A stretch of DNA of 64,000 nucleotides from BAIKAL-G1 sp943370385 (GCA_943370385.1 CALRQT020000001.1:1-64000); one strand, 5' to 3'. Counted from the stretch's first letter, positions 41,101-56,100 are shown. The notes: generated by a model from the letters alone, not told the origin. Made by a program: numbers and translations.

Positions 41101-44100
41101 TCTGGAATCCGATCCGATGGCGTGATGGAGTCAAACAGTGCCAGGCTTCTGCTCAGCCCTGTCATGACATCACGGGCATCGGCTGAGGGTTCTACAATCA
41201 GCAAGCCGCTGAGATTGTCTTCCAGTAATTGTTCGGTGATGCTGTTAAAGAGATTGTCCTGATCTGCTGATCCATCCCTAAAGCCACTAAATATGCCGAC
41301 TTCTTTACTGTTGATGGTGAAGTCGTAGTTTTGATCGAAGAATACTTTTGTGGACCCAAAGGTCGGACCTGTATAAATAGTGCCCAGCTTGATCTTCAGC
41401 CCAGACTGTGGCGTAGGCAGCTTCGTCTCCAGTCGCAGCAATGACATCCATGGCGATGCAGCTTTGAACTGGAGGTCGGTCCAAACTCTGGTATTACCAA
41501 GTTTCAACCCTAGATTGAGATCATATGGTGTTCTGCCGTTGGCAAAATCCGGCTCGAAGATTGACCGGACAAGGTTATTGAGATAGAGACGTTCATATAA
41601 TTGGGATGAGTTTTGGCCTGCTCCGCTTAGGCTCAGGCCTCCAAACAGCGATGTACCAAAACCGAGTTGTCCGCGAATACCTGCAATCTTGTAATCTAGA
41701 CCCAAATCAACACTGGCTGATAGATCAAGGTTGACCAATTGATCGTCTAGGACGAGGTACGCCCCGCTGTTTGCTTCCGTACTGGCGTTAAACAGCAGGG
41801 AGATCATCTTCTGCAGATCGACGTTACCGCTCGTTACCGCACTCGCGAGTTCGGCGCCAATGGCTTTGATCCCTTTTGTTGGGGCGCTAAAGCCCAGGGT
41901 GGCATCAACACCGGCCGTAATACCAAAATTGCCACCAATAACGATTGGAAGAGGAATTCCAATGAAGGGCACGGTGGCTGCAGGAGAAATGGCGATTTCC
42001 GCCCGTGCTTGGAAGCCGGCCGCAAGATCTAAATTGTATTCAAATAGATCAATGTTCTTGTCAAGTATAAAATCAAATATGGCTTTCGCTGGGTTGTCAA
42101 GAATCGGTACCTTGAAGCTTGAGCGATCAACAAAGCCGCTAAGGCCTTGGCCAATGGGCTTCGGTAGATTGTCTGGCACATTAGGATTGTCATTAACCAG
42201 GCTATACAGGTCGCCGAAGCCCCCAAGTGCCTCCAGTACTCCATCTATTCCATCTCCACCATTGCCAACATCGAAGCCAAACTTGTTGGTGTCAAGGTTG
42301 TAATTCAGTGCAACTGCCGGTAGATCAACCCAGCCACTATTGCTAATTTTTGACCCTGATTTTGCGATGCTTAGCAGCGAATCTACCGTTTTTACAAACG
42401 GTGCCAAGGCCGGATAGGGCATCGTGTAGGCCCTTGGCCCATAGAGTTTGACATAGGGTTCAAAGGCTGTGCCCACTCCAGAGCGGGCTAGGAGTTGGTT
42501 AACTTTGAAAAGTTCTGAGGCAACCTTGTCGATCACCTCAATGAGCTCAACACTTCCATTGCCTTTGTAGGGGTTACCGTAATAATTTTCAAAATAGTTT
42601 GTAGCTATTTTGCCGAGATCAAAGGCAGGCAGGAGCTCTATCTTTGTCTCGGGAATGATTGTCTTTAGGCGAATGTCAAATGTGGGGAATTTTACACCAA
42701 AGATCTTTTTGTAGCCTGAAATGAATATCTCGGGTATTTTTATGGCTGGAATTGTAATATTGACCGCCTTTGTTTTGAAATTGTCGAGCGGCATCTTTGC
42801 GCTCATTGTGTCTACAATTGGCTTGACTGCCGGCGAAATCGTGTTGATAAAGTTGTAGACAGGTGCAGCTGTTGCATCAAGGAGCCCTGCATTGATGGCA
42901 AGATCAGCACTCAGGCTTAGGGTGTTATTGCTGAAATTCAGTTGAGTGCCAGGGTCTAGGCGAACCAATCCGAAGTCAACTGGTTTGTTATCTGGTGTGA
43001 GTAATAGGGAGGCGTTGCGTAGGGCGATCGAGCCATCGTCGAGATTGATGCTGGCCGAGAAACTCCCTTCTATGGGGAAGGGGTTTTTATCGCCAAACTG
43101 CATTCGACCGTTGACATCGAGAACGAGTTCTTTGCTTGCTGTTGAGTAGCGAACTGTTGCGCCTGCTTTTTCAAAGCCAAAGTTGAGGCCGGCAACGCTG
43201 AATTTGAAGTTTGGCTGAAGGCTTATGTCGGCTGTGAACTCTAACTCTGATCCATTTTTGACGATGGCTTTTATGCCAGCCTCTTTGATGCCAAGGATCT
43301 TGTAAAGGTCGTAACCGCCAATGGCAAGTTCGGAAATATCCCCTTCAATATTTAGTAGACTCTCGCCGGCATCGCTGAAATAGTTGAATCCAAGCGTGCC
43401 ACTGAGGCTGGCGATAGTACCGATCTTCAGATCCTGAACGCTACCTGTGAGATCCAAGGAGCGGACCTGTCCGTCGCTTAAGACAAGCTCCTCCAGTTCA
43501 AGATTAACAGAGCCTGCGCTGAGATAGGAGCCGTTGAAGCGGAACTCATCCAGGGCACCGGTTAAGGTGTAAGTGCTTGCATTGTTGTATTTGCTGTTTT
43601 GGTGTTCATAGGCAATTGCAAGATTTCCTCCTAGGGCAAAAGGTAAGCTTGGGTTCGCTTGTTGTCCAATTGATATTGCTGCTTTGGCTTGCCATTGAAT
43701 TGCCGTCCATGGGTTTCTATTTGCAATCAGAAGGTCTGTTACTTCCACATCTGCACTGACCAGGCCTCCGAAGACATCGGCGGATACGGCGGCCTTCTCT
43801 AGCCTGATTGTTTCTTGATTAAAATATAAATTGTCTTGGAGATTGTAGGCAAGATCTAGCTCGCCTTTGAGGCCAAACTCAAGGATCTTCAGTCCTTCCA
43901 GGTTTGCAGCGATTGTCCAGTTCTCAAGTTGCCCGTTGAGAACTGAGACTTTGATAGCTCCACTTAGCTGAACATCGACATCAATATCGGGAACCTTAAA
44001 TTGAAGTGCCTTAACAATAGCTGAGATCGTGAGCTGCTCATTGCCGGCCTCTTTTGAATAGCTGAGGTCAGCCTGACCGTTAATAGTTGTTTCGCCAAAC

Positions 44101-47100
44101 AGGGTGATGTTTTCCAGGAAGGCACTGGCCCGCCAAGACATCACTTCTCCATTCTTGGCGATCACCAGATCCGTAACGGACCCGCCAAAAGTCTGGTCTG
44201 ATTTCCCTGAGGGGAGTGAGAGGCCGCTGACTTTGCCATTGAAACGGTAGAGGTTGTTTGCATAGGCAAGACTGATTGCACCTGAAAGTGTGAGCTGGTC
44301 TGTAATTTTAAAGGCACTGACTTTGCCCTGGATCTCAAATTTTTCGGGACTTTCTAGAGCGGAAGACGTATTGCCGCTGGTTTTGCTGTCAAAGAAACCG
44401 ACGTTGAGACGGCCTGAATCAATTTTGAGCTCACGGCTGCCTGGAAGTGCTAGTAACAGATTCGTGAACTGGGCATCAATCTCGTAGTAGGGGATACGTT
44501 TAATTGCCCCTTGATCAATTTCGCTGTAGCTGATGTTGATTGAACCATTGAGTTGTATTCCGCCAATGCTCAGGTCTTTGACGTATGCTTGCAGGCTCCA
44601 GGAGCTGAGCTCTGGTTGGCCAGTGCCATAACGGTCTACCAGGGTGGCGTTGATTTCTCCTGCCAGTGTTCCAGCTGCCACCAAGGTTGTTGGTAGTTTC
44701 AGATCATTAACCGTTGCCTTGATCTTGATCTCACGTTTTTTGTCGACGTTATATCCATAATTGATTTCAGCAGCTCCCTTGATCGAAAAATTACCAAGAT
44801 TCAGCGAAGCTTCACTGGCAACCAGTGTCCAGCTTTGAACCATCTCATTGAATTCTCTGCCATCTTGTCGATCCAGGATCACCAGATCGCGCAACTCGCC
44901 ACTCAGCGTGGCCTGGTTGCCGCTGCCAAGATCAAGTATGAAATCATTGATTTTGGCATTGACTTTGTAGGTATTACCGGAGTTACCTGAAAGAGAAGCC
45001 TGAACGTTGATTGAACCGTCAAATGTGAATGTGTCAAAGAGCTTGGCGTTGCTGGTTTTTGCTGTCAGATCCCATTCGCTGAGTTTGTTGTCGATCAGTT
45101 TGAAGCTGAATGCACCACCAAGATCGGGTAGGTCTGAGGTGTCATCATCATTCAGGTCAAGTTTGAAGCTTGTAATAGCAGCACGGCCACTGAGTGATTT
45201 GGCTGCACGGTCATAGGCAAGGTCTAGATCTCCACTCAGCATCAAGCCGTAAAGATCTAGTTCCTTTACTACTGTCTTAAGTTCCCAGCTGTGAACTGTG
45301 CCATCGTTTGTGATCACAAGATCGCTTAGGCTGGCCTCGTCTAGCTTCAGATTAATTTCATTGGAAATCTGGAAGCTACTGTTGTTGACCCCAGCATTAA
45401 TGATGTAGCGAGACTGGCCTAAGGAATTATTGCTATAGGACGGCCCTTGGTATTCCAGTGAGATGGCGCCGCTGATCTCAAAGTCCCTCATCAGCTTGAG
45501 GCCCTTGACCCCGCCTGTGAGTTCAAACCAATTCAGCCTGCTCTGACCATCCTGCAGGTAATCAAGATCAAATGCTGCGGATCCCGAGATTTCAGCGGTC
45601 TGCTTATCAGATGAACCAGGGAGTGTCAGTGCAAAACGGCTAACTTCAACCTTGCCCTTTAGATTCTCAGTTTGCAATTTTTCATCTTTTAGATAGGCCA
45701 AGCGTGCATAGCCATCAGCTGTAAATAGGCCACCAATTGAGAAATTTTCAATTGATCCAAAGAGTTCCCATGCCGTTGGTGAATAAATTCCAGTGACCTG
45801 GCCAAGGTTGTCTCGCTCTGGAATCAACGTGAGTGCCTTGACTTCTCCGTCAAGGGTTGCCCCATTGCTTCCGGGCAGACCAAGAGCGACATCTTGGATT
45901 CCACTGGAGAGCACCACTTTGCCCGGTGCATTTTGGCTGAACTCGCTTAGGCTTAGGTCGATAAATCCATCAAGGCTGAATTGATTTGCTCCTGTGCCAA
46001 GTTTTAGATCGTTGACCTGGGCAAATAGATTGACACTGCTCAGGGTTTTGTCAACTAGCGTGAAGTTGGCGAAACCGTCTGCTTTGAAGTTCAGACCGGG
46101 TAGGGCAACATTGATTTCTTCGGCTTCTAGCGAACCAAACGTACGCGTGGTGTTTCCTGAGGCCGTGGCTAGGGTTTCTTGGAGAAGGCTGAAGCTGCCA
46201 GTAACTGTGATGCCATTACCAAGATCGAGATGGACTGAATCCGCGGCGAGGCCAAATCCAAGAATATTGCCATTTTCAATATCCAGAGATAGAGTGACAT
46301 CGTTTACGAATTGCTTGGGGATCCCTCCCCCTAGGTCGAGATTGATATCTGCTTCGGCAATCTTTACAGACACACGCTCTGTCTTTTCTGTTCCACTAAC
46401 TGTCTTTTGATACTGTATTGCTGCGCTGGCTGTGTCTATTGTGAACAGTCCAAGTTTTGTATCTTTTATTTTTGCCTGTGCATCGAAGCTGCGCAGTTCG
46501 CCATTCACTGCCTCAAAGTTAAAGCTGCCGCTGTCAATTGCCAGCTTTAAGTTTGTGCCGAGATTCAGGGCAGATTCGGAGAGCTGAATGTCCCCTTTCA
46601 GAGATGTTCCTTGGCTTGCTTGTCCGTAGGCAAGATTGGCTGTACCAGACAGCGTGAGTACTTCTCCAAAGGCAAGATTTTCAACGGATGTTTTGACCTG
46701 CCATGAATCAAGAGTGCCATCGATCAACGCAAAGCTGATCTGGCCATTGTTTAATGCTATCTTATTACTGCCTAGGTTAACATCAAAACTGGTGATGTTT
46801 GCATCGCCTGTAAACCTGGCCTTTCCGTTGCTGACTGAGTAGCCTAGGCGTAGATCGCCGCTAAGGCTTAGCCCGTCAACCAATTTTAGGCTGGTGACAG
46901 ATGTATCGATTGTCCATGCAGTGATCTGGCCGTCGACTAAGGTGAGATCTGTGAGGGTTACATTCAGATTCTCAAGCTTGAGGCCACCTGTTGTGAAGTC
47001 AAAGTCTTCAACTTTTGCCGAAATCCAATAGGTTGCCAAGTTGCGCGTTGCCGCACTGTTTTCATAGCGTGCATCGAGGCTGCCATTGAGAACAAACGGG

Positions 47101-50100
47101 CCTACGGGGAGGTTGCTAACGCTACCAGCGACTCGCCATTGATTGATTTTGGCATCAGCAGGTCCATTGCCCGCAGGATCGAAAATGCGGAACGCGAGGT
47201 CTGCATCTTTTAGGACTACAGGCGAAGAACTACTGCTAGTTGAAAGGACGGGGAGTATGAAGTCGTCTACATCAGCAGCGAGCCAGAAGGTGCTGTCCCC
47301 GTATTCCTTGCGTTCTCTCAGGCTTAGGGATCCGCCCAGGCTGAATGACTGGTCTCCTAGAGAGAAGGCAAGCCTGTCAACTTCCGCAAGGAAGCGCCAT
47401 TCACTGATGTCCTGGCCTTCGGCAAAGATGTAGCGGTCAAAGTACCCGGCAAGGCCAGATAGGCTAAAGCCAGGCACTGTGATGGCTTGGGCAGGCTGGG
47501 TGCTTGATTCAACGCCGATCGGCAGGCTTCGATTGGCATCCAGGCTGAAGGCTACTCCCAGATCAGACCATCCTTGGCTAGCCAGGTTTTGCCTAATGGC
47601 TGCGTCTACGGCATAGGTAAATCGTCCTGTCTTGGGATCCCTTAGTTCGAAGACATGGACGAGCCCCGTGTCTGTACTGTTTGCGCGGAAAATGTCTTTT
47701 GCTGCTAGTACCCATTCGCCGCTGATCTCGTTGTTACTGGGTTGACTAGCGCTGAGCCTGACGATGGTAGGGTCAAGGCTCGAGATGTAGCGACTCACAA
47801 GGACATGGTTGTCTTTGATGCCTGGCTGGGTTCCGACTGTTTGTACGCTGGTGTTTTGGCTCGCTCTTCCCAGTCCATCAAACAGGTTTTCGCCTACAAG
47901 TTGACTGATACCGTTTTGGCTAATCAGCTGGACGTTATCTGTCTGCTCCCTTAGGGTTGTTGTTCCACTTGAGTCGCTGCCGGCAATTTCCAATAGTAGT
48001 CTGTTGAAGCCATTGCTGATACCGTAGTTGGCACTACCGCTGGCGAGTTCAATGAGTAGTGCTGAGGGACTCGTTGCACCAGATACATCGACAGTGAGCG
48101 TGCGAGAGGTTTCACCGGCGGCAATGTAGATATAACGGGGCTGGCTGGTGTAGCCATCAATTGTGTAGTCAATGCCGTATTTTGCGGCCCCGTCGTAATT
48201 GAGAAGGAATGCAGCTCCGCCCGAGGGCGCCGGTTGGGAGAGGCGAAGGAGGAACTCAAAGCGGGTAGGGCTGCTCTGGCCAAATGTTTGCTCTACGGTC
48301 ATCGCCTTGCTTAAACCAGCCACGGCGGGTGCCACAGCCGATGTGGCTGTGCGTTCCTGGATTGCTCGATTGATCTCTTTAAATTGATCTGGCGTGATTG
48401 GTGTGAACGCACTTGCCAAGGGTGTTTGGCTGACGCCGCTACTCTGGCTGCTCTTGCTGACTGCCGTTGCTATACGGTCCAATACCCCGTTGGATTGCAA
48501 TAGAGCTGTCTTTAGCGGTGATACAGCCGTTGTTACGAGCAGTGGGTCCGCGGTAAATTGTGTGGAGGCAATCCCATCGAAGGCATCCATGTATTTCTTA
48601 AGCTCCTCGGCACGGTTGCCAAGGTGCATGGCTTGTACAAGACTTTTTACCTCGACTTCTCGTCCACTGATATCCAGTCGACCATCCGTGAAGGGCAGAT
48701 CGCCAAGGCCAGTGTGGGGAATGGTAAATCTGGCAAAGCCAAGGAGGAGGGCCAGGTCTGATGCGCTATTTAAATCGAGTTGGTATGTGCCAGTATCGAG
48801 ACCACTTGCAACGTTTGAAGCGTACTCTGGGGTGCCTACACCTTGTGCCACTACTTTGAGCAGATCTCTGTAGTAAGGGTCTGTTTTGCCTTGCAAAGTT
48901 AATGCCAGATAGGGGAACACCTGATGGGCATAAATCTCTGGGTTGTACCCGTTGGGATTATTCGGTGAGCTGAGCTGGTCGTGCTCGAGATCGAGCTGTT
49001 CATAGATTCGGCTGATCAAGCCGACCAGTAACATGATCCTTGTTTCAAAAGCGTATTGTTGTAGTAGATCGGTGGGCGCTGTGTTGGGATCTGAGGCGGA
49101 CCGAGCTATAGCGTCATAGACCCTGAGTACGCTGTTGAAGTTCGAGCTCAGCCCAGGTGGCAGCTTGAATGCTGCTTTAAAGGCGGTTTCCAGGGAGATG
49201 GGGACTAGCTTGCTCAGGGACGCCCTGTTGCGATCGCCATTGATTGGGTCGAACCAACGGCTTGTTCGCACCCCGCTAACTGTGCTGAAGGAAGCCGGGA
49301 TGTAATCCAGCAGGGCGCTGTTTTTCGTGGACTCCCAGTGCGTATCTGCAATGGAGAGATCGGCCCTCGAGATGTAGGTTGAGTTGTTAACGAGGCCCGT
49401 GATCACATCCACAACTGAATTGGTGGAGGCTGCACGGGTAATGATCAGACCAGAACGGAAATCTGGTAGTCCGTTTTGGTTGACAACGGCATAGTTGCTC
49501 CCGTCCCAGACTGTGTTGGCTGAGATGCTCGGGTCAAGCAAAATTTGGTCAATTTTGCTGGTCAGGTCAAATTGATAGAAGGCTTGGTTGATCTGCTTGG
49601 TTAGCTCTCCATTGTCCGTTGCAATATTGCGATTTTCATCGAGGAAGACCTCGAACTCGCCCATTAGGGGCCCGCCGGTAACCGAGTTGACCTTGACGGA
49701 CCATGTCCGTGGTTTGAAGAACGGAATTTTGAATGCTGCTAGCGTGCCGCTGAACGGGAAGGCTTCAAAGGCAAATTTAATACTGGCCCCAGCACCGACT
49801 GTGTTGTTCAGAACCAACTGATCCGTTGTGCCGGGTCCTTTGAATGGCAGCGGTAGATAGTTGCTTACTGCTGCGTCCGCTGCGATTGGGCTGAATAAGG
49901 TGTTGTTCACCAATGTTGGATAGCTGGGGCTGACCAGATCCAGGGCCTGGGGAATATCGATGCCTGTATATGACTTTCTAAATTCCGTTAGCCAGTCTTC
50001 GCTGGTACGGAATGGTCCAACGGGAAGGGCCCCATCGAGTAGCCCGTACTTCAGAATTGGGTCGTTCCAGGCGTAGGCTACGAAACTCTGCAGGCTTTGG

Positions 50101-53100
50101 GCTGCTTCGGTGTATGTGCCTACCAGGCGCATTTGCTCCAGCACCACTGGATCAGGCTCTCCCCTGCCCAGCGTGATGTCTTTCAGGCCCTGGACATACA
50201 AGGAGGCTTGATCCGGAGACCAGGGGGTCAGGTCTCTAACGATTATCTGGCGATTGTTGTTACCACCTGACCCGAAGAGCGGCACCATTGGTGCGTGCAC
50301 GATGGTACCGATATCGATCGGGCTGAAGTTGTTATCGACGAACTGGAAGTAGTTGCTATCTACTGTTGAGGGCATATTTTGGATCAGTTTCAGCACGGAT
50401 GATCCATAGGGTTGCTTCACCCCATAGGTCACATAGTCGGCTATCGCACCTTCAAAGCCGAGTGGTGTGACTGCCTGACTTCCAAGGCCCGCGAATAGTT
50501 TTGGATCGAGAGTAGATGGGGCGTCTACTTCCACCGGTGCTTGCAGGTTGCCGTAGAAGATTCGATCGCCGTCACGGTAGTAGCCCAAGGGCACATAGTC
50601 GCCTCGGCTGAGGAAGGGCCGATCACCAGAGAAGAAGGATTGAAGAATTCCAGATGCAGTGAGGGCACGATCAAGCCCGAGGCGTTCTGGGTTGAGGAGC
50701 TCATTGCCCTGGAGTACCACAGCGACCTCGCTGCGGGCCCCTGCTGTCAGCGAGAGGTTTAGATCGGCTGTTGCTGACTGGCCCGAGAAGAACAGTTCTG
50801 GAGTCTGATTTGTGGGAAGTAGCTGGATGGAACCAGGCTGCAGGTTGACCCTTGCGGAGCTACCCAGCTGGTTCTTCCAGTTGTTACCTGTGATGGCAAG
50901 GTTGAGACTGTTAGCATCAGCAAAGCCCAGCCCAGAGTTCGATTCCAGGCTGTCAAGCCTGCCCCGGCTCAATGGGTTGGCCGATGTCCAGATCCAACCA
51001 AGGCCGCCTAGGGTTCCTCCGCTGTTGAGTGATGCTGTGGCCTTCTGTGCTGCGCTGAGTTTGCTGGTGTCGTAGGCATTGAGTTCCAGGGGGGCGACAT
51101 TGCCGGCGTCATACCAGTGGTACACACCATTGGCATCGGCCATGCGCTCACTGGAGAAGTAACGCAGAATTGGGGTGCCATCGGCGTATTTGTAGAGCGA
51201 TGCGACATCGTTGCCCAGCTGGCTGTCGTTGAAGCCTGCCTGCACTTGGCTTATATGGCCCTTTGCTACACCGGTGATCAGCAGCGACACATTGCCGCCT
51301 GCCACCAGATCATCTCGATTGTGTAGATCCGCCCGGCGCAGCAGCTGGCCTGGCACCTGCCGGTAGTCGGCATTGTTGGCGTCGACCAGACCGGCCCAGT
51401 TGCTGATCAGGGCATCTTTTTGATCCGTTGGTTTGTAGACAACCGACAACCCATCGGGCACGACTCCGGCCAGGTTGTAAACCCGACCGGAGCTGAGTAC
51501 GGTTTCCGGTTTGCTCCGGTTAGCATTCGTTCGGGTATAGGCATCCCCATCAAAGTTCCACACCATGGCGTTGCCCTCGGCATCGCCAACCACCACAAAC
51601 ACCGAGCCGGATCCCCAGTCGCGCAGTTGAGCGGCCAGTTGCTCGGCTGACGCGTATTCCATGAACGCCGCCCCGCGCACGCTGGCGAGGGCGTTGCCTG
51701 GTTGCTTGCCACTGAATAACCCCTGGCTCGATTTCTCCCCAAAGCCCAGCAATGACCGCAGCTGACCCTTGGTTCCATCAGGATTCGCCCAGGCTTGGGC
51801 GGCATTCAGGAGTGTCTTGGTATTGGCTACACCGTCATAGCCATCGATCTCCAGCTTCAATGCTTGGCCCGAGCTGGCATAAACCTGCTGGATCGGATCC
51901 AACACGGAGAGGTAGAAGGCTTTCTGCAGGGATGTGCTCCCTGGGCTGAGATCAAGCCGTTTTTCCAGGCCGATCTGCAGATCTTTGTTGCTTTTTGGAG
52001 TGGAGGCTGCACTACCCCATTGGTTGTCACCCGTTTCTGCATTGCCCTGCTCGGCCAGGCTGACGCTGGTGGGCAGCACCTCAAGCAGACTGGGACCACC
52101 GACAGCCTTTGGATCGATTAAGTAGGTGACCAGGGCCCCAGCACTGTTCCAGGATGCCACCACCAACTGACCATCGAGGGCAACAAGGTCTGGTGCGTAT
52201 TGCTCTCCCCGATTGAGTTGCAGGTTGCCGAGGGTGGCGATGTCGAGCCAGTCCTGTCCATCGAAGCTGCGGGCTGCGATCCGAACCTGCCCATCGGCAC
52301 CGATGTACGACTTGTAGGCCTGATTGCTGATGGGGTCGTTGGTGAACCGCATCACCCCTTCCACGGAACTGGCGAGCGTGCCGCTTTGGCTCGCAGAGAT
52401 GTGGCTGCTGCTACGGCCCTCCAGCTGCTGGAGGGCCAGTTGTACAGCAAGGGGGGCCTGGGGATTCAGGTTTTGAACGATTCCAGCGGTGCGGGTTGTT
52501 TTATCGGTGCTGTTGAGGAATGCCAGATCACTGCGTTCAGCCAGGTTCCTGAAGAACGACGGCATTAGCCATTGCACCGTTCCCGAGGCCAGCTCGCTAG
52601 ACCAGGGCGTGGTGGGTGCCTGGCGGAGAACGGCCCCGGAATCCACGGCCTTCGTATAGATGGCTCCACCCCGTTCCACCCGCGGCGCACCGCTGAAGGT
52701 GACCTGAGAGCTATTGGTGCCGCTGTCGCTGAGACGCAGTTGAAGTTCGCCGCGGTTGGCGAGGTCTCGCAGAAGTTTTTCGTCTTCTGTGGCCCCAGGT
52801 CGATCCATCTGGACCAGGGCCATCTGGATCGTGAGCGTGCCGCTGTTGTGCACATAGCGATCTGGATCGGGCTTGGCTGTTTCCTTGTAGTTCAGGCCGA
52901 TGGATTCAATGCTGCCGTTGGCTAAGCGAATGGTTGGTGTTCCACTTAGGGTGTCTACGATGTTCCCAAGCGGGCGCCAGCGGCTACCGTCATAGAAGTG
53001 GAGGTCAAGCTCGATATCGCTTCCTTCTGAGATCAGATCAAAGTCGACAGATGCGTAGTTGGTGGTCAGCTTGGGGTTGATTTCAATGTATTTAGCCTGC

Positions 53101-56100
53101 GCTAGGCCGTAATAGAGATAGCTGTCGACCGCTGCTTCTTCCCCGTTCTCTTCGTAGCGGAGTCGGAAACGATCGGTGGGTGCCACTGCGGCGTTGACGC
53201 TGCTGGCTGAGCGCACGGTGGAGACGCTCTTCATGGCATTGATGCGGGCATCCACCGCCTGCGCATCGGTCAGCGCATAGGAGACCCGCGTAGGTTTGCC
53301 GTAATCAACGATGAGGCTCAGCAGCCGGGCCAATTCCTTATCGGTTAGGGATGAATATTGGCGTTTTAAGGCGTCACGCAGAGCATTGCTTGCTGGTGAG
53401 TTGAGAAACTTGGCATCAGCAAAAAAGAGATCGACACCACGAGATGTCACCAAGCTTGATCCAGCAATGTTGATCCAATCGATGCGATCAATCAGCTTGT
53501 CGCCCAGTTTCTCCAGGAGGGTTTTGTCGTAGCTCACCTGGGAGCTGCCGATTAGGCTGCGTAGATTTATGGGTTCAATTTGGAGATTAAGCAGCCAGGA
53601 GTTGCGACCGTAGGCCTCTTCGAAGCTTGCAAATCGGGTTGTATCGAGTGTGCCTTTGGCTAGCAGGAAGTCATAGTTGTGGTTTAGGTCAAGGCGTAGG
53701 GAGCCGAGGGTTGGGTCGTAGCTGTAACTGCCGCTGGGGCGATCGCCGTAGTAATCGCTGAACTTGATCCGTTGTTCAACGCCATCATCGCTACCTTCAA
53801 TCGTTCCGTCAGGTTTGACGATCTGCCGCTCCGTGCCGAGTTCGTAGTCGAAGTAGATTCCTAATCTCCCTGATATGTTGTAGTTGGGGATTCCCAGTAC
53901 AATCCCCACATAGGGTTCCAGGCTGACCGCCAGGGTGTTTTTGGATAGATCGGTACCCATCCCCTCTTTGGCCGCCTTTCCCACAAGGGCTGCAATTTGC
54001 TTGTTTTGCTCAGTGGTGTCGCTAACTGTTTTTTGAATGTCCCGAATCTTATCGCCCAGCAGCTCGAGTTCGTCTGAACTCAATGTTGAGATGAGGCTTA
54101 AACCTAGAGCTAGACTTGCTTCCAGGCCAAGCAGGGCACTGAGCCCTGGAATGGATGTTTGGATCTTGATCGAACCATCTAGTCCAAGGTTTAACTGGGC
54201 GTCCAAGGAGAAGAGCGTGAGTAGATCGTCTGTGAGGAAACTTGCTAGAAATTCAGTAGGCTCATACAGAGCTGGGATGTCGACACTCAGGCTGCCGCCA
54301 ACGGTGACTGAGGCGGACTTGCTAGCTTTGCCGTTAACAGTTTTATTGTTCGGTTTTGCTTTTTTGGCTTTCTCTCTTTCGGTTAGAGACGTTCCTGCTT
54401 GGGTATCTGAAGCGAGTTTTGCGATCTCGCCCAGTACGGTTGTCTGCGAGTTAGCTGGATTGGCCAGGGTTGAGTACAGCCATTGATAGGGATCTGATTG
54501 GGTGAGGTCACTACGGAATAGAAGACCGAGATCTAGCTTGTTCACTTCCGTGCTCCCGCCGACGGAGGATGCCTTCGCTACGGCTTCAAGTGCTCTGATT
54601 GTGCTGCCAAGTTGCTTGAAGAAAGGCGTGATTGTTGCTCTTTTCCCCATTGACTGAAGAAAAGAAGCAGTATCAAGTAGCTCAATCACTTGTAGCTTGC
54701 CGTCTTTATAGGCGTTGTCTGGTACGACCTCCAACATAGAGAGCAGGGCCTTGTCAATTCCTTGGATCCCGGTGAGGCCAACCTCCTTTTCCAACAGCTT
54801 CACGAGGGGGCTGATGGGCTCCAGGAACTTCAGGGCCATGGTGGCCTGACTCTTCATCCCGGCAAATAGGGCGGAGATCGATGTGTCGATCTCCTTCAAC
54901 TCAGCAGACAGGCCTGTTGCAATATTGATGCGTGGTGTGACGCGGAAGAAGTTTGGATTGCCCAGATCTTCTTTGCTTGCCTGATCTAGTTTTGATGCAT
55001 CCAGGGTGTAGGTCCACTGGCCTTTGGCGTCGACACTGACCGATCCGTATTGTGTGCCTTTTAGGTAGGAGCTCTTGAAGTAATCTGTATAGGCATCAAA
55101 CTCGCTCTTGGTGTTGGGGCTTGTAAAGAGATCGCTGATATAGCTGACACTGACTTCACCCTCGCTTTTCTTTTCGTCAGCTGCTTTCTTTTTGCTGTAT
55201 AACGTGAGCTTCTCCTGATTGCTGAGTTGCTGGGTGCGGCTTACTGTCATCAGTGCTGACGATTCTGCAGTTCCGCTGATGTCGAGTATCACCTCGGAGA
55301 TAGCTTTTCCATTCAGGTCGTAGATTGTGAAGCGATCCTGAAGCGTTGGGTAAAGCGGAGCTACCTTGAATAGGCCAGCGCCCCCCAGGCTTTCAACGAG
55401 ACTCTTGTCGAGGTCGACGCTAGTGCTGTTGCCTGGCTTGCTGCGGTTGATGTAGGTGAGACCACCAAGGTCGACATCCTCGACCTTGACTAGGCCAAGA
55501 TCGAATGTTTGGGCCGTGCTCCGATCGTCGATTGAACCCAGGGTCCATAGGGTGGGTGCCAGGGTTTGGCTTGCCGACCGCATTGCATCGGCCAGGCCAA
55601 ATCCGTTTAATCCCAGGGTGACAGCCACATCCTTGAGTCGTTCCAGATTCACGGTGTTGCTGCCGTTGACAGCCAACACGCCATTGCGGCGTTGATCGTC
55701 TTCTTGATAGTTGAGCCTCAGGCCACCGATGGATCCGAATTCCGTATTGGCGATCCGGAACGGAGTCGTGTTGACAATCTCGAAGTTACCCCTGGTGGGA
55801 GCGGCTTTGATTGTGTTGTTCGCATCAAGTCGTCCGCCGAAGAGCAAGGTGCCATCCAGCTCCAGGACATCGGCATCGGCAATGGTCAGCTTGCTGCCAT
55901 TGCTGACACCCAGGCTGAGGGTGTAGCCGTTGTTGTGGGTATCTCTGGTGTAGCGGATGGCGTCGCGCCCGAGTTGAAGTTTTGCTTCACCGAGCTTGAT
56001 TGACAAGGGAGTGCTGAGATCTGTTGGCGTAATTGTGAAGTCTTTGATGCCAGACTGATCGACGGTGAAATTATTGAGCTTCGCTGTAAATGGTGCGGCT

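Noticed and set aside
43030..47420. The giant-protein repeats as RTX, VCBS or filamentous haemagglutinin repeats
   Set aside because: No GGxGxDxxx nonapeptides, no VCBS consensus, and the 70-90 residue period does not fit haemagglutinin repeats of about 20 residues.
47700..48400. CRISPR array or phage structural genes in the low-GC part
   Set aside because: No short regularly spaced identical repeats; the coding frame of the giant gene explains the region.
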